Below, one piece after another: positions 11,701 through 19,422 of a DNA stretch of 64,000 nucleotides (its first letter is position 1; every line of letters begins with the position of its first letter). The position numbers and the translations under genes are program-made. The stretch is from SKVR01 sp964589855 (GTDB lineage Bacteria > Bacteroidota > Bacteroidia > Bacteroidales > UBA7960). Below the pieces are notes generated by a model, which was given only the letters and a program-made list of their open reading frames with translations, was not told the DNA's origin and searched no databases. The stretch covers positions 33,924 through 97,923 of the forward strand of contig CAZPVB010000001.1 in assembly GCA_964589855.1 (NCBI GenBank). The letters are read 5' to 3'.

Positions 11701-12922
11701 AATTTCCTGTTTCAGGATTAAACCGGTTAATTCCACCTCCGTCAGTACCGATCCAGAAATCGTTTGCAGAAAATTCAAGAAAAGAGGTTACTTTGTTGTT
11801 CGATAAAGTATTCTCATTATTATACAAGTGTTGATAATGGTTCAGTTCAATTGTATTGAAATCAAGTTTACTGATTCCTCCCATATACGTCCCGATCCAG
11901 AGATCATTATGATTATCGTCAAATATGCATAAAATGGTATTGCCAGCAATGCTATTTATATAATAATCCTCTTCCTTGTGCACAGTTAGTATACCCGTTT
12001 TTCTTTCATATTTATTTAATCCGCCATTTTCAGTGCCTATCCATAAGTTTCCTTCATGATCGTACTTAAGAGCAAAGATGGTATTTCCCGAGAGTGGGGT
12101 ACTGTTCTCTATTTGGTTGATACTGCTTTTTTTAACCTGTTTCGAAATGAGATCAAACTCATATAACCCCATACCCCAGGTTCCCAAAAAAACAACACTT
12201 CCGGGACCCTCTTCAATACATGTTACCATCTTTTGTTCTGGCGAAGTTATTTCCTCCAATTGATAATGATAAAATCTTTCGAAATTATCGGTAGAGTGAT
12301 TGTATATAGCAAAACCATCACTTGTGGAGATTACCACGTTGCCCTTGTCATCGGCAAACAGATCGGTTATACTGTTTGAATTAATGCTGTTTTTATTGGT
12401 TTCATGGTATTTATACCGATGTACAATACTATCCTTTGTAACCTTGTTCAGTCCATTGAATGTGCCAATCCAAAGATTTCCATATTTGTCTTCAACAATA
12501 CTTCTTACAGCATGGTTGCTCAGATCTAAAATATTGTTGGTTTCATCTGCTCCGTGTAACAATTGAAATGAATCTGTTTTTCTTTGATACTTAAACAACC
12601 CTCTATCTGTACCTATCAGCAGGTTATTGTCTTTATCCTCAAAAATTTCATACACATTTTCCTGTTTCTGAACAGATGTCTTTTGTTCGGCAAGGATGAC
12701 TTTTTCAATTTCATAGCTATCAAACCGATTCAAACCATTGGTTGTGCCAATCCACATAAATCCAAAGGAATCCTGATATATACAATTCACTGTTAAATCA
12801 GAAAGACCGTCCTCTACTGAGAAATTATGAAATGACAGTAATTTCTGCGCATTATGCTCTGATACAGCCATCAGAAGAAAAATTGCAAAAATGAAAAATT
12901 TTAAGTAGTTATGCTTACTCAT
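8759..12922 (-). CDS. Second hybrid two-component system sensor/regulator (HTCS)
   Basis: A 1387-residue protein of the same architecture as the gene at 4328: signal/hydrophobic N-terminus, two reg_prop beta-propellers (repeats such as MWIGTTNG, LWIGTENGG, IWVGTHRRG), a Y_Y_Y domain, a membrane helix just before the kinase, HisKA with ISHEIRTP (H871), HATPase, a receiver with D1181 in SDVIMPEMDG, and an AraC-type DNA-binding domain at the C-terminus. The two HTCS proteins are clearly diverged and so probably sense different ligands. It is transcribed divergently from the susC operon across a 382-bp intergenic region, the usual place for the regulator of that operon. This makes it the better candidate for direct control of susCD. 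Confidence 0.95.
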   Translation of the reverse strand: MSKHNYLKFFIFAIFLLMAVSEHNAQKLLSFHNFSVEDGLSDLTVNCIYQDSFGFMWIGTTNGLNRFDSYEIEKVILAEQKTSVQKQENVYEIFEDKDNNLLIGTDRGLFKYQRKTDSFQLLHGADETNNILDLSNHAVRSIVEDKYGNLWIGTFNGLNKVTKDSIVHRYKYHETNKNSINSNSITDLFADDKGNVVISTSDGFAIYNHSTDNFERFYHYQLEEITSPEQKMVTCIEEGPGSVVFLGTWGMGLYEFDLISKQVKKSSINQIENSTPLSGNTIFALKYDHEGNLWIGTENGGLNKYERKTGILTVHKEEDYYINSIAGNTILCIFDDNHNDLWIGTYMGGISKLDFNTIELNHYQHLYNNENTLSNNKVTSFLEFSANDFWIGTDGGGINRFNPETGNFNHLRSDRYNNKTIQTDIIMTLQKIDNDRIWAGTYNEGINIINGKGQLLTSHKMSLKDSLTLSGNNISTIFQDSYGRIWTGVKYDVPCLYMGKGKFLRIKNPGNSNHSLRDIREFLEDNNGNIWMGSNGYLYKLDSIINHQFYFEKFYIIEGAYDEYITTITALEQDENGYIWVGTHRRGLIKFDPHTSESIRFTINDGLPSNDIAGMTIYDDGSLWVSTSNGIIQINTSENKDFVIKTLDKHDGLQGNIFNVGAALTTSDGRLFFGGNNGFNIFYPWKINRNEQIPPVYITNIQVNHQDLESHKDIIQNKSISATDNISLEYKQNTVSLYFTAVNFKNSEKNIYRYILEGFEDSWNYAGVERKANYTNLSPGNYTFHVQAANNDGVWNMEGASINITILPPWYLSNWAVSLYFLLITSVVLLFRRYLLIKERKRNEMELKRIETEKVKELNDMKLHFFTNISHEIRTPLTLILGPLQELLNQWSYNQKQQLLLDLISRNTNRLFHLIDQLMDFRKLENDTLPFHPSSGDVVCFIKLIYDDFKYLAVNKDIKYNFESSHNNYLTCFDTDKLQKILNNLLSNAFKFTPEKGTISLLLHLDENDQMIRIEVCDDGIGIDNKHIDRIFDPFYQAHDQYYKKFKGTGVGLSLCKSLVEIMNGEIRVRSNEKNNSGQRFTTIFTISFPMVHKTEYQEDRIENKLITPKDTSGIPEDHDEKEQFEITSGLPTVLVVEDNPDIKVFIKSHLSSQYNFIFALHGKDGLQKAKEMLPDIIVSDVIMPEMDGIEMCEHIKSAPETSHIPIIMLTARNTEVSIMEGLNSGADSYITKPFNINILNLYLKNTLSARKKLHEQYQANYSLKGFECTNKTDKYFLEKVTEKIKENISEPEFGVDELAKESGMSRTNFYKKIKNLTGLTVNELIKNIKLKIAANLLLNSDYNINEIAYRIGFKDASYFSRCFRDTFGFLPKDFIKKHTPRKNAKV

Positions 12923-13180
12923 ATTAAGTTTGGCTTAATTAACCTTAAATGTAATAAATAATACAATTACAGATTACATATTTTGTAGCCGCTAAACTGA
13001 TTATTGTTCATAAATACATGAAAATAATACAAGAGCAAAAAAACCAGTCTGTTTTTACGTCACAAAAATAATTTTTTTCCTGATCAGAATAACCCCTTTA
13101 GCAAATACCCGACAAAACTTAATTCACCCTGATCTTTAAGCATCATAACGGGATTGAAGACCTTTATCCAGGTAATGAAT

Positions 13181-13237
13181 TTCGTACATTTTATATGTAA
13201 ATTGTACAACAGACGATTGTCACCTTTAATTGTACAA
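13181..13237. promoter_or_regulatory. Candidate operator: repeated TTGTACAA palindromes
   Basis: The identical 10-mer AATTGTACAA occurs at 13200-13209 and 13228-13237, 28 bp apart. A related TTCGTACA lies at 13181-13188. The core TTGTACAA is a perfect palindrome. The copies end about 30 bp upstream of the putative -7 element at 13267, a position suited to an activator such as the AraC domain of an HTCS. This is inferred from position and repetition only. The rest of the gap 12923-13304 is AT-rich and shows no gene. Confidence 0.4.
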
Positions 13238-13266
13238 AACTCCCATCTTTTCTGAGGTTGATCGGT

Positions 13267-13274
13267 TACATTTG
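13267..13274 (+). promoter_or_regulatory. Putative -7 element of the susC operon promoter
   Basis: TACATTTG matches the Bacteroidota -7 consensus TAnnTTTG. No good TTTG is found 19-21 bp upstream, which would be consistent with an activator-dependent promoter. Transcription would begin near 13281, about 24 nt before the small ORF at 13305. Confidence 0.4.
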
Positions 13275-13304
13275 AAATCAATTCACAAACAAGAAACATA
13301 TACA

Positions 13305-13445
13305 ATGATAAAAAAGATCATCAGGTTTGCTTTTGATATGCGCAAATCACCGAGGGAGGTAGAACGAATGACTTACGTGGATTATATATTTCTCATAGTT
13401 ATCGTTATTTTAATATTATTACCTGTTTTGATTTTTAAATTTTAA
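13305..13445 (+). CDS. 46-residue single-pass membrane miniprotein upstream of susC
   Basis: A short reading frame with a basic N-terminal half (MIKKIIRFAFDMRKSPREVER) and one strong hydrophobic helix (about residues 27-44, rich in Ile/Val/Leu) ending in FKF. It ends 23 bp before the susC start and follows the putative promoter, so it would be the first cistron of the operon. The positive-inside rule predicts a cytoplasmic N-terminus and an inner-membrane location. A longer in-frame start at 13230 would overlap the promoter, so the ATG at 13305 is preferred. I do not recognise a family. It could be a leader peptide, a small accessory of the TonB/ExbBD machinery, or a chance frame, although the basic-then-hydrophobic layout argues against chance. 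Confidence 0.5.
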   Translation: MIKKIIRFAFDMRKSPREVERMTYVDYIFLIVIVILILLPVLIFKF

Positions 13446-13468
13446 AAATACACCAACTCTAAATTAAA

Positions 13469-16400
13469 ATGAAGATCATTTTACACAATTTTTGTCTGTT
13501 TGCACTTCTTTTAGCAGTGCAAACAATTAAAGCGCAGGAATCAGACACCAACAGTAAAGTACTAATTGGAATTGTAACGGATGATTATACCGGAGATCCT
13601 TTACCAGGAACAAATATATATGTGAAGGGAACTACCCATGGTACTGTAACAGACATGGATGGCAATTACTCGTTGGATTTAAGCAATTACACTGATCCGG
13701 TTATCATATTTTCATACACTGGGTATATAACCGAAGAAGTTCAGCCCGGCAATCAGCAAGTCCTGAACATCTCACTATCCATGAATATCACTTCCCTTGG
13801 TGAGGTACAGGTAGTTGGTTATGGTGTTCAGCGCAAGAGATCGGTTACCGGTTCAATATCTTCTGTTGATGCCGAAACATTGAGCAGAAGTTCTTCCACA
13901 GGTTTGGATCAGGCCTTGCAGGGTAAATCAGCAGGAGTTTTTGTTTCTCAAAACTCTAATGCTCCCGGTGGCGGTGTTTCCATCAGAATTCGTGGCATCC
14001 ATTCAACTACCGGAGGCAATGAACCGCTTTATGTTGTAGATGGAGTGCCGGTAAATAGTTCCAGTGATTTTGTCAGCGTTGTTAGCGGCGGGCAGGGCGG
14101 TAGTCCTTTGAATGTGATAAACCCTGAAGACATAGAATCTATAGAAATCCTTAAAGACGCTTCCGCAGCTGCCATCTATGGCACCCGCGCTGCTGCCGGG
14201 GTAGTTTTGATCACAACAAAAAAAGGGAAAAAAGGCGAACCTCAGGTTCTTTTTAATTCTTATTACGGTGTGCAGAATGTTACTAAAAGAATTGACCTGA
14301 CCAATGCAGAAAATTTTGCCATACTCGACAATGAAATGCGTGCCAATGCAAAAAAACCTCTCAATACTCAATTATTAAACCCAGTACAATTAGGAGAAGG
14401 CACAAATTGGCAAAACCAGATATATACCGAAGGGGTAGTACAAAATTATAACCTTTCGGTTAGTGGTGGAAATGAAAGATCAACTTACATGCTTTCAGGA
14501 AATTACCATCAGAATAACGGAGTGGTTAGTAATTCAGGATTTCAACGATATACCTTCAGAATCAATACAAGCAATGAGTTGAAAGACTGGTTGAAAATAG
14601 GAAATAATTTTACGTATACAAATACCGGTGAAGATTTTGTTATTACCGACAGCGATACCTGGGGAGCGATAAGTAATGCCTTGCGGCAGATGCCAACAGT
14701 ACCCGTTTTTCTGGACAATGGCAAATATGGAGGTATGGCCGATGTGTTTGATTATACGGTACGCAACCCCGTTGCCATTGTAGATGAATGGAAACAGGAT
14801 ATTGTAAAAGACTATGTTCTGGGTGATTTAAACCTGGAGATTAATCCAGTTGAGAATCTCACCTATCGCTCGGTTCTGGGCCTGGAATACAGGGCGGGTT
14901 CACAGTCATTTTTTCAACCTGCAAATATTGGCGGTGGTCTGGTAGATGAAATAAATATAAAAAAGGAATACCGAAATACCAGTCAGAAACTTTTGTACGA
15001 CAACATTCTAACCTATGCAAATCAGTTCGGAGATATTCATAATTATTCTGTAATGATCGGTACCAGTTTTCAGCAATGGGAAGGAAACGCCGTTAATGCC
15101 CAGGGGCAGGAATTTCCCAATAATGATCCGGATTGGGACCTGAGTATGTCCACAAACGGTACTCGCAACGCCGGGGGTTCAACCTGGAGGGGAGCATATG
15201 TATCACAATTCGGAAGGATCACTTATGATTATGACAATAAGTATTTGCTCACTGCCAACATTAGACGAGACGGTTCCACCAAATTTGGTTCGGAAAACCG
15301 TTATGGCATATTTCCTTCCTTTTCTGTAGGATGGATCTTTACCGATGAGGCATTTATGGCCCGGGTACGTGAAATTCTCACGGTGGGGAAATTAAGATTT
15401 GGATACGGAGTTGTGGGAAGCGATGCCATTGGTAATTTCCGGTATCTTTCATTGCTTAAAGGTTTCGAATATACATTAAACGGACAAACCGCAAGAGGAT
15501 TTGCCCCCCAGAGTTTAGAGAATCCTGCCATCAGATGGGAATCTTCTGAGCAATTCAGTTTAGGAGCCGATCTGAGCTTTTTGTTTGATAAGATAACCCT
15601 CATTCTGGATTATTACGAAAAAAACACAACCGGCATGCTTATCCCTATGCCAGTACCAGCCACATCAGGAATCTATCCTAAGGTGCCTTCCAATCAAAAT
15701 CAACTTGCACAGGCATTTCCTATTGTAAATGTAGGGGGAGTTAAAAACACTGGTTTTGAAATGGAACTCACATACAGAAAATCCGAAGGTGTTTTTCATT
15801 ACGAGGTGGGTGCCAACTTTGCCTATATGGAAAATCTTGTTACCGATCTGGGTTATGAAGGCAATTCCTTTAACTCTTATCCTTTTGGAGGATCAACCGT
15901 TATCCGCACAGAGTTAGGGCAACCAATCGGATCGTTTTACGGATATGTGGCAGATGGTATCTTTACGGACTACGATGATATTGCCCAACATGCCAACCAG
16001 GGAAATCAGGATCCCTACGTTCATGATCGCAATATGGAACCTTCCCCTCACCGCTACACAGCCCCGGGAGATATAAGATTTAAGGATATGAACCGGGATG
16101 GTGTTATTGACGAGAAAGACAGAACTTTTATTGGAAGTCCTTTTCCCGATTTCACCTATGGTCTCAGCCTTGGAGCCAAATATAAAAACTTTGAAATTTC
16201 TGCATTTATACAAGGTGTTGCCGGTGCAGAGATCATGAACCTAAACCGCTACTTTACTGAAGGCATGGTGGGTGGCGGCAACTTTGCAGAGGATGCCATG
16301 AACCGGTGGACGGATGAAAACCCTGATCAGGATTTCCCCAGGGCTATCCTGACCGATCCAAACAGCAACACCCGAATCTCTTCCCGATGGATTGAATCAG

Positions 16401-16645
16401 GCGACTATATCCGGTTAAGTAACTTACAACTTGGTTATCAACTTCCCACAAGAATAAGTCAGAGGATACAGGTACAGCAAATGAGAATATATGTTACAGG
16501 AAAAAATCTGTACACCCATACCAGTTACTCCGGTTACGATCCGGATGTGGGTTCCTTAGGGGGCAACGTCCTTCAATCAGGTATCGATTTAGGCAGGTAT
16601 CCTTTATCCAGAACATTTTTAATAGGTATTAATCTCGGACTTTAA
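13469..16645 (+). CDS. SusC-like TonB-dependent outer-membrane glycan importer
   Basis: A 1058-residue SusC/RagA-family transporter that moves oligosaccharides across the outer membrane using TonB energy. Visible parts: a signal peptide ending near IKAQ (about residue 23), a carboxypeptidase-regulatory-like beta-sandwich (about 30-105, GTVTDMDGNYSLDL), a TonB-box-like VQVVGYG segment, the plug domain (SAGVFVSQNSNAPGGG, GNEPLYVVDGVPV, IESIEILKDASAAAIYGTRAAAGVVLITTKKG) and a long C-terminal beta-barrel ending in TFLIGINLGL. The SusD partner begins 11 bp downstream. Length is typical for SusC proteins. No N-terminal extension for anti-sigma signalling is seen, consistent with HTCS rather than ECF control. 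Confidence 0.97.
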   Translation: MKIILHNFCLFALLLAVQTIKAQESDTNSKVLIGIVTDDYTGDPLPGTNIYVKGTTHGTVTDMDGNYSLDLSNYTDPVIIFSYTGYITEEVQPGNQQVLNISLSMNITSLGEVQVVGYGVQRKRSVTGSISSVDAETLSRSSSTGLDQALQGKSAGVFVSQNSNAPGGGVSIRIRGIHSTTGGNEPLYVVDGVPVNSSSDFVSVVSGGQGGSPLNVINPEDIESIEILKDASAAAIYGTRAAAGVVLITTKKGKKGEPQVLFNSYYGVQNVTKRIDLTNAENFAILDNEMRANAKKPLNTQLLNPVQLGEGTNWQNQIYTEGVVQNYNLSVSGGNERSTYMLSGNYHQNNGVVSNSGFQRYTFRINTSNELKDWLKIGNNFTYTNTGEDFVITDSDTWGAISNALRQMPTVPVFLDNGKYGGMADVFDYTVRNPVAIVDEWKQDIVKDYVLGDLNLEINPVENLTYRSVLGLEYRAGSQSFFQPANIGGGLVDEINIKKEYRNTSQKLLYDNILTYANQFGDIHNYSVMIGTSFQQWEGNAVNAQGQEFPNNDPDWDLSMSTNGTRNAGGSTWRGAYVSQFGRITYDYDNKYLLTANIRRDGSTKFGSENRYGIFPSFSVGWIFTDEAFMARVREILTVGKLRFGYGVVGSDAIGNFRYLSLLKGFEYTLNGQTARGFAPQSLENPAIRWESSEQFSLGADLSFLFDKITLILDYYEKNTTGMLIPMPVPATSGIYPKVPSNQNQLAQAFPIVNVGGVKNTGFEMELTYRKSEGVFHYEVGANFAYMENLVTDLGYEGNSFNSYPFGGSTVIRTELGQPIGSFYGYVADGIFTDYDDIAQHANQGNQDPYVHDRNMEPSPHRYTAPGDIRFKDMNRDGVIDEKDRTFIGSPFPDFTYGLSLGAKYKNFEISAFIQGVAGAEIMNLNRYFTEGMVGGGNFAEDAMNRWTDENPDQDFPRAILTDPNSNTRISSRWIESGDYIRLSNLQLGYQLPTRISQRIQVQQMRIYVTGKNLYTHTSYSGYDPDVGSLGGNVLQSGIDLGRYPLSRTFLIGINLGL

Positions 16646-16656
16646 AAAATACACCA

Positions 16657-18147
16657 ATGAAATATAGAATCTTATTTTTATTCATCATGTTATTTAACGT
16701 TGGATGCGAGAAATATCTTGAAATAAAACCAACGGACAGAATCAACACACAAAGTTTTTACCAGACAGAAGAGGATGCCATTTTGGCCATCAATGCCGCT
16801 TATGCTCCTTTGCAATACGAAGGATCTTTTAAAAGAGACCTGTGGATTATTGGTGATATTATGTCGGATGATGCCATTGTGGGTGGTGCGGGAGCAAGTG
16901 AAGGTATTTCATCTCTTCGTCTTGAGGATTTCAATATTCAACCCGACAATGAACATGTGATGGCTTTATGGGCGGCACACTATTCAGGTATTTATTATTC
17001 AAATGTTGCGCTTCAGAAAATACCCGATATGGATATTGATGAAGACCTGAAGCAGAGAATACTGGGTGAGGCTTATTTTTTAAGGGCTACATACTATTTT
17101 TACCTTGCTTTCTATTTCGGAGATGTACCCCTTTATTCTACTGTTCCTGATCCCAATAATCTTGAAGTACCCCGCAGCCCGGTTGAGGATGTTTGGGAGC
17201 AGATTATCTCTGATTATGAAAAAGCAGGTGAATTGCTGCCTGTTCAACATAGTGGTGATGATGAAGGACGTGCCTTAAAGGGGGGCGCATACGGGATGTT
17301 GGCAAAAACGCATTTAGTTCTTGAAAACTGGCAGGATTGTATTGATGCCTGTCAGAAAGTACAGGAAATATCCAGTCATTTTCTTCTACCCAACTATGCC
17401 GATCTGTGGAACTATTTAATCTCTAATAACAATCCAGAAGTACTTTTTGATGTTCAACACCACTATTATGAAGGAGGTTGGAACGGAACAGGCAATTATA
17501 TTTCAGAATTTACTGCTCCCCGTTACAGGTTTATTGGCGATAGCCGGGGATGGGGATTTGGGGTTCCCACAAACAATCATGTAACCGAAACCTACGAAGC
17601 GGGAGATACCCGTAAGCAGGTAAATATCATTTCTCCGGGAGACTCCATCTGGAATCAAAATGCAGGAGAATGGTACGTACATAAAGCAGAATATTCGCCT
17701 TTTACAGGATATAATGTAAAGAAATATCTTTTCCTGGAGTATAACGGAACCAATGCAAGCATGATGTTCTTTCCCCTGAACTACCATGTGCTGCGACTTG
17801 CTGATGTGATTTTAATGCATGCCGAAGCCCTTAATGAAATACAAGGTGGAAGTGCCGTGGCGCATGAACTGGTTAATCAGGTTAGAAGAAGGGCATTTCA
17901 GGATGAATCACACGACCTTGACGGTTTGAATCAGGATCAGTTGCGCGAAGCCATTTATAAAGAGAGAAGAGCTGAATTATTTTTTGAAGGTTGGCGATGG
18001 ATTGATTTGTTAAGGACCGGAAGAGCCGCTCAGGCGTTGGAAAACATTGGCAATACCAACTTCAATCCCAATAAACACAATCTTTTGCCCATACCACAAA
18101 GTGAAATGGATATCAATCCTGCATTAAAACAAAATCCGGGCTATTAA
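16657..18147 (+). CDS. SusD-like surface glycan-binding lipoprotein
   Basis: A 496-residue SusD/RagB-family lipoprotein that forms the lid of the SusC transporter and captures glycan at the cell surface. The signal peptide ends at C17 (FNVGC, lipobox-like), followed by EKYLEIKPTDRINTQSFYQTEEDA, the canonical SusD start. TPR-type helices include AEAYFLRATYYFYLAFYFGDVP near residues 130-155. The C-terminal part has RRRAF, the KERRAELFFEGWRWIDLLRTGRA signature and the closing LLPIPQSEMDINPALKQNPGY. It is 11 bp from susC and 16 bp from the next gene, hence one operon. Confidence 0.97.
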   Translation: MKYRILFLFIMLFNVGCEKYLEIKPTDRINTQSFYQTEEDAILAINAAYAPLQYEGSFKRDLWIIGDIMSDDAIVGGAGASEGISSLRLEDFNIQPDNEHVMALWAAHYSGIYYSNVALQKIPDMDIDEDLKQRILGEAYFLRATYYFYLAFYFGDVPLYSTVPDPNNLEVPRSPVEDVWEQIISDYEKAGELLPVQHSGDDEGRALKGGAYGMLAKTHLVLENWQDCIDACQKVQEISSHFLLPNYADLWNYLISNNNPEVLFDVQHHYYEGGWNGTGNYISEFTAPRYRFIGDSRGWGFGVPTNNHVTETYEAGDTRKQVNIISPGDSIWNQNAGEWYVHKAEYSPFTGYNVKKYLFLEYNGTNASMMFFPLNYHVLRLADVILMHAEALNEIQGGSAVAHELVNQVRRRAFQDESHDLDGLNQDQLREAIYKERRAELFFEGWRWIDLLRTGRAAQALENIGNTNFNPNKHNLLPIPQSEMDINPALKQNPGY

Positions 18148-18163
18148 TACTAACTGAAACAAT

Positions 18164-19387
18164 ATGAAAATCAAAAGTTTTAACATTCTCAATATTCTAC
18201 TTTTAAGCATCTTCCTTCTGCTTTTTTTTACCGGATGTGAAGAAGAACAACCTGAAACCCCGGAGGTTCCGTGTATGGAAGTACCACCTGAAACAGTATC
18301 GGTAAATATGCCAGTAGTATTCAGAGCTTGCAGTCAGGCAGATGTATTTACACTTTGGCCCGGCGATGAAGGACATAAATACGAAAACTATGGTATCGAT
18401 CAGGGCATCCAGTTTACCGCCGACTCCCTTATTTACACTTACACAAAACCCGGAAATTACCAGATAACCGCTTTAGCAGTAAATCAATTGAACGGAGAGA
18501 GTGTATTCTCTGTCAATAATTACAACATTTCTGTGACCGAATCTACAGCAGAGTTTAACAGCCTTACCTACGACGAAGTTTCCCCCCCTGTGAGCGCCGA
18601 TCTTGAGGAAGACACACTGCGCATGACACTCCCCTACACAACAGATATTACCAACCTTGCACTGAATTTTGATGCAGGATTTGCAACCGTTTACGTTGGC
18701 GACAGTATTCAGGTGAGTGGTGTAACAACAAATGATTTTTCCACCCCGGTTACTTATACCATTGTTTCATGGGACAATTCAGAAACAAACACATACGTAG
18801 TTGATATAGACAAACAAGCACCTGATACGGAAAAGGAATTGTTTAGTTTTGGTTTTAAGGATGTTGACGATACTACCATTATCGATCATGATTCCTTACT
18901 GATAAAATCGGTTGTCCCTTTTAATACTTCCACCAACAGACTTGTTGCTCAATTTACAGTATCAGAAACTGCTATAGTGAAGGTAAACGGAGCAACACAG
19001 CAAAGCGGAACCACCGTTAATAATTTTCTGGCACCTGTAATATACCGGATTATAGCCCAGGATGGATCATATGTGGAGTATACGGTTATAGTCGAAGAAG
19101 ATTTAAACCCTAATAACAATTTTCTGTATTTCGCTTTCAGCGAACCTTCTGCTGTTGGAGAAATTGACAATCAGCAACGCACCATAAAAATTGAAGTGCC
19201 CGAAGGTACCGATGTTTCATCCCAAACACCAATTTTCAGTTCATCAAAAAACTCGACCGTTCTAATAGGTGGAACAGAACAGGTAAGCGGTGTTTCAGTA
19301 GTAGACTTCAGCAATCCTGTTTATTACATCGTAAAAGCGGAAAATGGAGACCTGGCATTATATGAAGTTACTGTACATTATAACTAA
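18164..19387 (+). CDS. Surface lipoprotein with PKD-like domain and three DUF5018-like repeats
   Basis: A 407-residue lipoprotein in the position usually held by SusE/F-type surface glycan-binding proteins. The signal peptide ends in FTGC (C24). A PKD-like beta-sandwich (about 35-130, ending YTKPGNYQITALAV) is followed by three tandem repeats of about 90-95 residues. Each repeat carries a short [YKL]VxG...SGxxxxxF segment, then P[VI]xYxI and xxYxVxV (for example GDSIQVSGVTTNDF, GATQQSGTTVNNF and GGTEQVSGVSVVDF). These resemble DUF5018-type beta modules. Role inferred: glycan capture or scaffolding beside SusCD. Sequence gives no ligand. Confidence 0.8.
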   Translation: MKIKSFNILNILLLSIFLLLFFTGCEEEQPETPEVPCMEVPPETVSVNMPVVFRACSQADVFTLWPGDEGHKYENYGIDQGIQFTADSLIYTYTKPGNYQITALAVNQLNGESVFSVNNYNISVTESTAEFNSLTYDEVSPPVSADLEEDTLRMTLPYTTDITNLALNFDAGFATVYVGDSIQVSGVTTNDFSTPVTYTIVSWDNSETNTYVVDIDKQAPDTEKELFSFGFKDVDDTTIIDHDSLLIKSVVPFNTSTNRLVAQFTVSETAIVKVNGATQQSGTTVNNFLAPVIYRIIAQDGSYVEYTVIVEEDLNPNNNFLYFAFSEPSAVGEIDNQQRTIKIEVPEGTDVSSQTPIFSSSKNSTVLIGGTEQVSGVSVVDFSNPVYYIVKAENGDLALYEVTVHYN

Positions 19388-19422
19388 TTATCCTTTTTTT
19401 TATTAACTAAACCCTAAAGAAT

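Noticed and set aside
13084..13305. 73-residue minus-strand frame in the susC upstream region
   Set aside because: It covers the putative promoter and palindromes and lacks any recognisable protein feature.
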